Shown in pieces: positions 23,457 through 29,842 of a stretch of 39,261 bases of DNA; within the stretch, counting starts at the first letter, position 1, and each line of letters begins with the position of its first letter. The notes below the pieces were generated by a model. That model had not been told where the DNA came from, did no database searches, and worked only from the letters and a program-made list of their open reading frames with translations. This DNA is from Sediminibacterium sp. (lineage in GTDB: Bacteria; Bacteroidota; Bacteroidia; Chitinophagales; Chitinophagaceae). The stretch is from assembly GCA_028687975.1 (NCBI GenBank), contig JAQTZD010000016.1, forward strand, positions 1-39,261, written 5' to 3'. The position numbers and the translations under genes were made by a program.

Positions 23457-24416
23457 TTAATTGTTGATTTGTTTTTCCAGTTGAATTGCCTGAGGAAAAA
23501 GAATATTGTTTTCCAGGTGAATATGCAGATGCAGGTCCTCTTCAAATTCGTCGAGCATACGGTACAGTAAACTATAGCTGGTACAAGCATCGTCGGGCAG
23601 GGTAAAATTGTTGGTAATCTCCCTGATTTCTGCAATGTTTTTGCCTACCACTTCATGTTCCATTTCCATCATATTAATCGGATTCTGCACGGTTCCGAAA
23701 TGCGCTGCATGCTTTGTTGCACCGCCACCTTGCGCAGCCACCAATTCTTTTACATAAGGGAACAGCACCTGCTCTTCTTTCACCAAATGTGCCATCAGTT
23801 CGTTGTACACTTCCAGAACCAGCTGATTCACACGAAGCAATTCAGGATGCCTGCTTCCATGCACGCGCATAACTTTTTCTGCATAGGCTTTGATATCAGG
23901 AAGATTTTTCCTTACATAACTGTGGTGCGTATTCACAATATAATCTGCCAGGAAGTCGAGGCTCCAGTCTGTATAAGGAAGCGGCCGGGAAGAAGGCAGG
24001 CGATCTGTCTGTTGCAGCTCCTGTTCCACTTTGGTAACATCCAACCCTTTTTCGGCACAAGCTTCTTTCACTGTTTTCTTGCCACCACAACAAAAATCCA
24101 AACCATATTTCTTAAACACCTGCGCCTTACGCAGATCTTTAGCCGCAATTTGTCCGAGTGTTTCATCGTTTTCGCCGGTGATGCGTTTGGATATTTTCAC
24201 TTTCCACCATTCAGGGCCTTCTTCGAGGTACTCCCACACAAAAATATTGCCCCTTTCTCCCAGTAACTGGTAATAAAGCGGCTTAGGATCATGGTCGTTG
24301 TGAATGGTTAAGCTTTCGCCCTCAATCAGCTCATCAAAACGGACAAAAATGGTTGGATGCTTTTGTTTGGGTTCCAGCAGGGTAACATTCAGGATATTCT
24401 CTGTAGTAGTGGTCAT
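23457..24416 (-). CDS. ric: Di-iron Fe-S cluster repair protein RIC (ScdA/YtfE family) with an N-terminal DUF2249 domain
   Basis: The protein has 319 aa, against about 220 for YtfE/ScdA. The additional 80 residues at the N-terminus are a DUF2249 domain (PTIFVRFDELIEGESLTIHN, GPEWWKVKISKR). Then comes the ScdA-N module with QVFKKYGLDFCCGGKKTVKEAC (C109, C110, C120) and a hemerythrin domain with HHSY, HGSRHPE, LMAHLVKEEQVLFPYV, HAAHFG, EMEHEVVGKN and HLHIHLENNILFP. RIC proteins repair Fe-S clusters harmed by NO or peroxide. It is the first gene of the eight-gene operon, behind a -7 box and a 24-bp palindrome. Confidence 0.92.
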   Translation of the reverse strand: MTTTTENILNVTLLEPKQKHPTIFVRFDELIEGESLTIHNDHDPKPLYYQLLGERGNIFVWEYLEEGPEWWKVKISKRITGENDETLGQIAAKDLRKAQVFKKYGLDFCCGGKKTVKEACAEKGLDVTKVEQELQQTDRLPSSRPLPYTDWSLDFLADYIVNTHHSYVRKNLPDIKAYAEKVMRVHGSRHPELLRVNQLVLEVYNELMAHLVKEEQVLFPYVKELVAAQGGGATKHAAHFGTVQNPINMMEMEHEVVGKNIAEIREITNNFTLPDDACTSYSLLYRMLDEFEEDLHLHIHLENNILFPQAIQLEKQINN

Positions 24417-24441
24417 AGCTTTTGATTTTTTAATGATACCA

Positions 24442-24449
24442 CAAAGCTA
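24442..24449 (-). promoter_or_regulatory. -7 promoter element TAGCTTTG of the RIC operon
   Basis: On the minus strand TAGCTTTG is a perfect TAnnTTTG, 26 bases upstream of the RIC start. No TTG stands 19-21 bases upstream. That position is occupied instead by the palindrome at 24464-24487, which suggests regulator-dependent use. Confidence 0.65.
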
Positions 24450-24463
24450 TTTCTTATTTTGAT

Positions 24464-24487
24464 ATAAAAGTATTTAAATACTTTTAT
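24464..24487. promoter_or_regulatory. Perfect 24-bp palindrome covering the -33 region of the RIC operon
   Basis: ATAAAAGTATTT is followed directly by its exact reverse complement AAATACTTTTAT. The centre is 26.5 bases from the first base of the -7 box, roughly -38 to -39 from the expected transcription start. AT-rich palindromes with a TATTTAAATA core resemble NsrR-type sites described in Firmicutes, but the position would also suit an activator of the CRP/FNR type. Two NsrR-like genes in the adjacent operons favour the first. Confidence 0.65.
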
Positions 24488-24559
24488 TACTTCGAATTAT
24501 TACAGTTGCCTGACAATCCTTTCCGGCCTGCTTCCTGCCAAACCTGCTAACTGTTTGAT

Positions 24560-24997
24560 TTACTGTTCGTTTGTAGTTTCGCGCGCCCAATGCAGTTTTG
24601 TTCCAAAACCAAGGGTGTTGTCGGTATATTTCAATTTTTGGAGCTGTATAGTCCATACTTCTCCCGGAGCCGCAACGGCCATGGGATTTTTCAGATAATA
24701 GTCGGTGGCTGCCTGTTTTGCCAAAGGATGATCAAATGGCAGTATGGTTCCTTCGAACTGTATCCCTTTAATTTGCAGCTTGTTGAGTTTGTCCGGAAGA
24801 ATCGTTCCGGCTACCACAGGATTCCGTAAAATATTGATGGAGTGTGTTGTGTCCGTGGAAGACTTAAACAACAGCAACTGGTCTTTGCTGTTATACGCAA
24901 AGAAACAGGTAAAACAATAGGGAGTACCATTTTCATTGAGGGTACAAATATTGGCACAGGTTTGTTGCGCTATAAAATGACTGATGCGTTCGTTCAT
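24560..24997 (-). CDS. YhbP-like (UPF0306) flavin/PNPOx split-barrel protein
   Basis: The protein has 145 aa. The sequence ISHFIAQQTCANICTLNENGTPYCFTCFFAYNSKDQLLLFKSS is the split-barrel fold start of the pyridoxamine-phosphate-oxidase-like superfamily. The ending LKYTDNTLGFGTKLHW matches YhbP/UPF0306 proteins. In Escherichia coli yhbP lies near the U32 genes ubiU/ubiV, and here it also follows a U32 gene, so the association seems conserved. Flavin or haem binding is possible; the substrate is unknown. It overlaps the ferredoxin gene by 4 bases and is the last gene of the operon. Confidence 0.78.
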   Translation of the reverse strand: MNERISHFIAQQTCANICTLNENGTPYCFTCFFAYNSKDQLLLFKSSTDTTHSINILRNPVVAGTILPDKLNKLQIKGIQFEGTILPFDHPLAKQAATDYYLKNPMAVAAPGEVWTIQLQKLKYTDNTLGFGTKLHWARETTNEQ

Positions 24998-25215
24998 TGT
25001 ACTTTAATGATCCTTACCGGACAAGCTTCCGCAATCACCTGCGATTTGGCCACCTGTCCGGCAGGAATGTTTAAAATAAAAACTTCTTTTTTTCCAACGG
25101 CTTTCAGCAGGGTAGCTTTTCCATCCCGCTTAGACATACGCCAGAGCTCAGGCTGCTGTTCGTAACAAACACCACAACCAATACATTTGTTTCGGTAGTG
25201 AATGATTTTATTCAT
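24994..25215 (-). CDS. Small ferredoxin (single Fe-S cluster)
   Basis: The protein has 73 aa with the motif C-I-G-C-G-V-C near residue 11 and a distant Cys-Pro (AEACPVRII) near the C-terminus. This is the pattern of the ferredoxins with one 4Fe-4S (or 3Fe-4S) cluster and a longer middle segment. ATG 25215 gives the normal start MNKIIHYRNKCIGCGVC. It overlaps the U32 gene by 8 bases, so it is probably the electron donor for the U32 protein or for the nitronate-monooxygenase-like protein of the same operon. Confidence 0.9.
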   Translation of the reverse strand: MNKIIHYRNKCIGCGVCYEQQPELWRMSKRDGKATLLKAVGKKEVFILNIPAGQVAKSQVIAEACPVRIIKVQ

Positions 25216-26458
25216 TGTCTGCTGCCACAATTTTATACAATTTATCGCTGGCGGTTACCTTGGTGGCAAATGGAAAAGTAATCTTATCTCCTTTAACAGC
25301 AGCTTCGGCCTCTGCTCCATTCACAAATAACCGCTCCATTTTTTCTTTGACCATTCCGCAAGAAGGTCCTGTAACCATGAGTGTATCACCGGCTTTGAGT
25401 GTTCCGGATTCGATCAGGAACTCACCTACCCCGATTTTTGGATAATACTTAGTTCCCTTGCCAATATAGATTTTCTTTTCGGTTGCAGCCGAGCCCGGTC
25501 TGGAAGTCCATTCTCCCAGCTTTCTCCCCAGATAGTACCCTTCCCAGAATCCCCGGTTGTAGACTTTTTCCATCTCGGCCTTCCATACTGCTGCTTTTTC
25601 AGGTGTATAGGTGCCCGCGTAAACCGCTTCCAACGCCTCCTTATAACATTTCGTAACTGTCTGTACATATTCCGCGCCCTTGGTTCGGCCTTCGATCTTC
25701 AGCACATCTACCCCGCTTGCGATCACCTGATCCAGAATATCGATGGTGCAGAGATCCTTCGGACTCATGATGTATTCCTGATCGATCATCAGCTCTTCAC
25801 CACTTTCCGCATCTTTTACAATATATGGCCTTCTGCAGTTCTGTACACAGGCGCCGCGGTTGGCTGAAGCATTTTGGGTATGAAGGCTCATATAACACTT
25901 ACCGGAAATGGCCATACACAAAGCGCCATGCACAAAGAGTTCAATCTTCACCAGCTGTCTGGAAGGCCCCTTGATTTTCTTTCTTTTGATCTCTTTCGAA
26001 ATATGCTCCACCTGCTTGAGGGTAAGCTCCCTGGCCAGCACCACTACATCTGCAAAACGGGAAAAAAATTGCACCGACTCAATATTACTGATATTGGCCT
26101 GCGTGGAAATATGCAAGGGTATTCCTAATTGGATGCAGTATTCAATCACAGAGAAGTCCGCAGCAATCACCGCGTCTATGCCCTGTTTCTTTGCTTCCTT
26201 CAAGATGGTTTTCAGCAGCTGCATATCATGCTCATACATCACGGTATTGAGGGTAAGATATGCGCGCATACCGTGCTCTCTGCAAATACTGCAAACTTTC
26301 TTTATATCAGCAATCTCAAATGATTTGGAGGAACGGGTACGCATGTTCAACTGCTCCACGCCAAAATAAACAGCATCTGCTCCGGCCTGAATGGCTGCCT
26401 GTAAGCTGTCGAATGAACCTGCAGGCGCCAGTATTTCTGCTTGCTGGGTTTTCTTCAT
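25208..26458 (-). CDS. Peptidase-U32-family protein, TrhP (YegQ)-like
   Basis: The protein has 416 aa. Blocks that mark this family: EILAPAGSFDSLQAAIQAGADAVYFG, LFVHGALCMAISGKCYMSL and NRGACVQNCRRPY. The four conserved Cys of the 4Fe-4S site are in ALCMAISGKC, GACVQNC and the PKDLC region. IMSPKDLCTIDILDQ and GVDVLKIEGRTKGAEYV follow. TrhP acts in prephenate-dependent tRNA 5-hydroxyuridine formation. UbiU/V act in oxygen-independent ubiquinone hydroxylation, unlikely here because Bacteroidota mainly use menaquinone. Its linkage to a ferredoxin and an FMN-type protein fits an anaerobic hydroxylation. It follows the 602-aa gene without a gap. Confidence 0.88.
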   Translation of the reverse strand: MKKTQQAEILAPAGSFDSLQAAIQAGADAVYFGVEQLNMRTRSSKSFEIADIKKVCSICREHGMRAYLTLNTVMYEHDMQLLKTILKEAKKQGIDAVIAADFSVIEYCIQLGIPLHISTQANISNIESVQFFSRFADVVVLARELTLKQVEHISKEIKRKKIKGPSRQLVKIELFVHGALCMAISGKCYMSLHTQNASANRGACVQNCRRPYIVKDAESGEELMIDQEYIMSPKDLCTIDILDQVIASGVDVLKIEGRTKGAEYVQTVTKCYKEALEAVYAGTYTPEKAAVWKAEMEKVYNRGFWEGYYLGRKLGEWTSRPGSAATEKKIYIGKGTKYYPKIGVGEFLIESGTLKAGDTLMVTGPSCGMVKEKMERLFVNGAEAEAAVKGDKITFPFATKVTASDKLYKIVAADNE

Positions 26459-28267
26459 TTAATTAAAATTTAAAGCATACCTGTAATTTACACCATCCAG
26501 CGCAACTTCCGCATAGGCAAGATCCTTCAGAAATTGCTCCCGATCACTTGCCGGAATGGAATCCAGTTCTTTATAATAGCTGATTCCATCTTTAATATTC
26601 TGGTAAAATGTTGCGTAGAATTTTTTCTTCTTGGGTGTAAGCTCTTCCTGCTTTTCGCTGCTCAGTTCGTTCTGTAAATAATCGATATACAGATTCAGCT
26701 CCGACACAAACATATGACTCCTGTTGGCATTCATCAGTATGTTGGTTTTGCCATATATATGATTCACCATGGTTTCCAGCGAAACCACTTTGGAGAAATT
26801 GACAATATTAGGTCCGGGACAAATCGTAACAGCTTCCAGGTTTTTTACAAAGGTCTGGTGATAATTGATAGCAGCCGCATTACTGAGCCCCACGCACAGA
26901 CATTCCTTTTCGAGTACCTGGTCTATTTGCTTTTTGCGGTCCTGTTCCGGAAGATCCATTGATTTCAGCTGTTCAATTTTCAACTGTTGGTATTTGACAG
27001 ACGCGGTACAAATGGGGTCTTTGGTAAACTCGGTATTACTTGCCAGGTGCTTTTCGGTACAGGGGCTTCCGGGCTTACCCTGCCGTATCCGTTCCAGTCT
27101 TTCCTTGTCGGAACTGGTTCTTTTCAGATAATGGAATCGTACGCCCAGTGGAGAATGATGACTCAGGATAATATCTTCCTCCCTTGCGGTACAAAGTTTC
27201 TTCAGTGTGTCTTCATCTACCGTTGTAGCTTCGGGAACCAGCAAAAACGGGGTTCCCCAGCCGGTGCTTTCAAATCCATAATGCTCATGTAGCAGCTGAT
27301 CTTCTGCCGCAGTTCCAATACCACCCTGCACAGATAAAATCAGTGAAGGTGGCTCCTGAAGCGCAGCCTTTCCTTTTCTTACCATTGCCGCGTTATAGAT
27401 TTCGAACAAAGATCTTTGCAGTTCGGCCCGGTTCTGCCGGAACTCATCCAGTATTGGCCCCAGGAGGTACCCGTCGGTCGCAAAAGCATGTCCACCGCAG
27501 TTCAGGCCCGACTCTACCCGGAACTCACTTACCCAGAGGCCTTTCTTGGCGAGGAACTTACCCTGTATTAAGGCTGAGCGGTAATCGCTGACCTTAATAA
27601 TAATTTTCTTGGCAAAAGTTCTGTCTTCCTGCATATCCAGTTCCGGACAGTTTTCCAGGTAAGTGTACAAGCGCGGATTCATTCCTGCAGAAAATACGAT
27701 CGAAGAACCTTTCAGATCGCTTTTTACATATCCGCGCAATGCTGTAACCGCTTCGGAACGATCCGGTTGAACGGTTCCGTCTTTTTCGGGATGCTCCAGA
27801 TCGAGCTTGGTCATTATATTCACATCAATACTACCCGGCCGGATCAACTTACGCAGGCGTTCCTGTAATTTCTCTTTTTCCGCCTCACAATCCAGCTCCA
27901 TCATTTGCCGGTACATTTTTTTTACCGTGCTGGTGTCGGGCAGCATTTCAAAATATTTAACGATCTCGGAGCCGGCCTCAAATGCAGCATCCCGGAGTTT
28001 ATCTACCTGCTCCTGAACAATAGTATTGACCAGGTTAAGGTAATCGGTAATTCTTTTGGCCCGGTAATCATCTTCCTGTGTGGTAATTGGATAATAGGTT
28101 TTATGGATACTGGGATAATAAGTTTTCCGCATCATTTCTACTAACCGGTCTTCTACAATGGAAATCACGGAATTAATACCAAATCTGGCCACTTTAATGG
28201 GAGAATCAATGGTGTATGCCAGCCCCATAACCGGGATATGAAACCTGTGTAATGAGAGATCCTGCAT
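26459..28267 (-). CDS. Nitronate-monooxygenase-like TIM-barrel protein with additional Cys region
   Basis: The protein has 602 aa. The N-terminus HIPVMGLAYTIDSPIKVARFGINSVIS matches the first strand-helix of FMN-dependent nitronate monooxygenase-type barrels. The segments GLNCGGHAFATDGYLLGPIL, SVQGGIGTAAEDQLL and GWGTPFLLVPEATTVDE correspond to the GGH, GGIG and GTxFLLxPEA blocks that hold FMN phosphate. About 240 residues at the C-terminus are extra, with cysteines in PICTAS, KECLCVGL and ICPGPN that could hold an Fe-S cluster. Function unknown; I know this group only as hypothetical or nitronate monooxygenase. ATG 28267 is preferred; the in-frame TTG at 28291 would overlap the -7 box. First gene of an operon with U32, ferredoxin and YhbP. 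Confidence 0.7.
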   Translation of the reverse strand: MQDLSLHRFHIPVMGLAYTIDSPIKVARFGINSVISIVEDRLVEMMRKTYYPSIHKTYYPITTQEDDYRAKRITDYLNLVNTIVQEQVDKLRDAAFEAGSEIVKYFEMLPDTSTVKKMYRQMMELDCEAEKEKLQERLRKLIRPGSIDVNIMTKLDLEHPEKDGTVQPDRSEAVTALRGYVKSDLKGSSIVFSAGMNPRLYTYLENCPELDMQEDRTFAKKIIIKVSDYRSALIQGKFLAKKGLWVSEFRVESGLNCGGHAFATDGYLLGPILDEFRQNRAELQRSLFEIYNAAMVRKGKAALQEPPSLILSVQGGIGTAAEDQLLHEHYGFESTGWGTPFLLVPEATTVDEDTLKKLCTAREEDIILSHHSPLGVRFHYLKRTSSDKERLERIRQGKPGSPCTEKHLASNTEFTKDPICTASVKYQQLKIEQLKSMDLPEQDRKKQIDQVLEKECLCVGLSNAAAINYHQTFVKNLEAVTICPGPNIVNFSKVVSLETMVNHIYGKTNILMNANRSHMFVSELNLYIDYLQNELSSEKQEELTPKKKKFYATFYQNIKDGISYYKELDSIPASDREQFLKDLAYAEVALDGVNYRYALNFN

Positions 28268-28288
28268 GCTGCTCGTATTATTGAGCGG

Positions 28289-28296
28289 CAAAGGTA
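28289..28296 (-). promoter_or_regulatory. -7 promoter element TACCTTTG of the U32/ferredoxin operon
   Basis: A perfect TAnnTTTG on the minus strand, about 22 bases before the ATG at 28267. No TTG lies at the -33 spacing. That segment is taken by the dyad at 28303-28320. Confidence 0.6.
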
Positions 28297-28302
28297 ATAA
28301 TT

Positions 28303-28320
28303 AAGGATAATTTTGTCTTT
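28303..28320. promoter_or_regulatory. Operator dyad AAGGATAATTTTGTCTTT (site 2)
   Basis: Sixteen of 18 bases agree with site 1 at 15699-15716, including both half sites AAGGATA and TTTTGTC-TT. It lies between the -33 and -7 positions of the operon reading leftwards, a repressor position. This shared site is the main sequence evidence that the nitronate-monooxygenase-like / U32 operon belongs to the NO regulon. Confidence 0.6.
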
Positions 28321-28388
28321 ATTTATTTACTGTTTAAGCAGATCCGGTTTCCCGATAATGGCAGTTAAACTAAAGTAAATACTCTCGC

Positions 28389-28405
28389 AAAGTTGACTTA
28401 ACTTT
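28389..28405. promoter_or_regulatory. Dyad AAAGTT-GACTT-AACTTT upstream of the DHp-only membrane protein
   Basis: Six-base perfect arms with a 5-base centre, 29 bases before the ATG at 28434. It contains a TTG that could serve as -33, but no good TAnnTTTG follows (AT-rich TATATTATAATTTG). It could be an operator or only part of an AT-rich promoter. Confidence 0.3.
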
Positions 28406-28433
28406 ATATACACATATATTATAATTTGTTAGC

Positions 28434-29321
28434 ATGATTATCTGGGAACGCTACAAAACCCATATTTTCCGAAATCTATTCCCTACGGAAACTCCACAGG
28501 AAGACCTGAGTTACTGGCGAAACAAACTGTTTGCGGTAACCGTGATTTACCTGGTACCCTTTAGCCTCATTGCCATTTTGCCCGGCATTTATTACACGTT
28601 CATTACCCGGCAATACATCATTTTCTACGCAGACCTGTTTACACTGGCAGGTGTGGTTTTTATAGCATGGGCTCCCAATGTTTCCATCCAGACCCGAAAA
28701 ATACTGTTCATTACAACAGCCTACCTGATAGGCTGTATTTTAACCTACCTCACCGGGTTACATGGAGCAGGCCTGCTGTACCTGCAAACGGCTTGCATAT
28801 ACAGCATACTCATTTTCCCAACCAAAAGGGCCTACTGGAATGCTGTGATCAATACCACCATCAGTATCGTTTTCATCGTCATTATTTATTTTGAACTAAC
28901 CCCCATCTTTCATACGAACAAAGAATCTGTGAGCGAATGGATTGCCGTATTGTCTAACCTGGTATTTTTAAGCCTCCTGTCTACCGCATTCATCCCACAG
29001 CTGCTGTATGGCTTGCAGGGATCATTGGAGGAAGAAAAGAAACTACAGCAGGAACTGAGTAGCAAACAACAATCTCTGATTGAATCATTACACGAGGTAG
29101 AAAAAAAGAACAAGGAACTCACCGATATTGCCTATCTGCAATCACATATACTTCGGGCACCGGTTGCCAATATGCTGGGCATAACTAAATTGCTGAAAGA
29201 TCCGCAAATTTCTATCGAGGATAAAAAAGCGCTCTTCAACGATCTGATAAAGAGCCTGAAAGACATGGATGACCGCATCCATGAAGTTGCCAAAAAAGCG
29301 CATCAGGCAAAGATCGGCTAA
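28434..29321 (+). CDS. Membrane sensor protein ending in a histidine-kinase dimerisation domain, without an ATPase domain
   Basis: The protein has 295 aa. Five or six hydrophobic helices occupy about residues 32-200. A coiled coil rich in E/K/Q follows (LEEEKKLQQELSSKQQSLIE). The last 65 residues form a HisKA-like hairpin with the H-box AYLQSHILRAPVANMLGITKLL (H238). The reading frame stops there, with no N, G1 or G2 boxes of HATPase_c, and no such sequence follows downstream. So the protein cannot phosphorylate itself. It may be trans-phosphorylated, or regulate a complete kinase. Similar DHp-ending proteins occur in other Bacteroidota, so it may be a natural architecture and not a broken gene. 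Confidence 0.78.
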   Translation: MIIWERYKTHIFRNLFPTETPQEDLSYWRNKLFAVTVIYLVPFSLIAILPGIYYTFITRQYIIFYADLFTLAGVVFIAWAPNVSIQTRKILFITTAYLIGCILTYLTGLHGAGLLYLQTACIYSILIFPTKRAYWNAVINTTISIVFIVIIYFELTPIFHTNKESVSEWIAVLSNLVFLSLLSTAFIPQLLYGLQGSLEEEKKLQQELSSKQQSLIESLHEVEKKNKELTDIAYLQSHILRAPVANMLGITKLLKDPQISIEDKKALFNDLIKSLKDMDDRIHEVAKKAHQAKIG

Positions 29322-29463
29322 CTCATTTTTTTAGGAATCAGTTAACCCCGGTTTCCGGCTTAATGGGTATATTCACTCAAGCAACATCTTAATATCTAAA
29401 TTCGGCAGATATGCTTCATCGAAAAAAGTGATGAAGATTCTTACGATTAAGTAAACTAAACAA

Positions 29464-29556
29464 ATGATACAGAAAATAAAAGAGCGGTTGATGCTGATTG
29501 CCTTAATAGGATTTATTCTTTGTTCTATTGTGCTGGTAATTTTAAAATTAAAATGA
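29464..29556 (+). CDS. Possible 30-aa single-helix membrane microprotein
   Basis: The ORF starts ATGATACAGAAAATA and encodes MIQKIKERLM followed by a hydrophobic helix LIALIGFILCSIVLVIL and a basic tail KLK. The positive N-terminus, one membrane helix and the position 1 base before the next start codon look like a real small membrane protein translated with its neighbour. A chance ORF of this size is possible. Confidence 0.4.
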   Translation: MIQKIKERLMLIALIGFILCSIVLVILKLK

Positions 29557-29557
29557 T

Positions 29558-29842
29558 ATGCTATCAAGAATTATTGAAATACTGAAATGTGCTGCTTTGA
29601 TATTTATTATATTCTATGAAGTTATTTTCTTAATAACGTTTATACCGATGTGTTTTAAGCAATCATACACCGAAGCTGCGTTATTCAGAAAACTTTTGCT
29701 TGAAGACGCAACCCCCAACCAGTTATCATTTTATAAAGAATCTGTTTTTTTTAAGTCATTTAGTGAAAGCAATTCAAAAGACAGCATTGGCTATTACTAC
29801 AACAAAATGGACTCACTGTATAAAAAAACGCCTCATTACTGA
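29558..29842 (+). CDS. Small membrane-anchored protein of unknown function
   Basis: The protein has 94 aa. One membrane helix (CAALIFIIFYEVIFLITFIP) near residues 11-31, then a charged, Ser/Lys-rich soluble tail ending NKMDSLYKKTPHY. I cannot place it in a family. It begins one base after the 30-aa ORF, suggesting co-translation, and its end overlaps the convergent threonine synthase-like gene by 7 bases. The region is more AT-rich than its neighbours. Confidence 0.5.
   Translation: MLSRIIEILKCAALIFIIFYEVIFLITFIPMCFKQSYTEAALFRKLLLEDATPNQLSFYKESVFFKSFSESNSKDSIGYYYNKMDSLYKKTPHY

Noticed and set aside
23655..24266. 203-aa plus-strand ORF
   Set aside because: Antisense to RIC, whose domains are complete; high Phe/His/Cys content typical of a shadow frame.
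25208..26458. UbiU identity for the U32 protein
   Set aside because: UbiU needs a UbiV partner and serves ubiquinone synthesis; only one U32 gene is present and this phylum mainly uses menaquinone. The conserved blocks fit TrhP/YegQ better.
28268..28291. TTG start at 28291 for the nitronate-monooxygenase-like gene
   Set aside because: It lies inside the -7 promoter box; the ATG at 28267 directly precedes the conserved start of the domain.
29414..29436. Hairpin CTTCATC/GATGAAG as a terminator
   Set aside because: A 7-bp stem with a 9-base loop but no T-tract on either strand; could be a leader structure but is not supported as a terminator.
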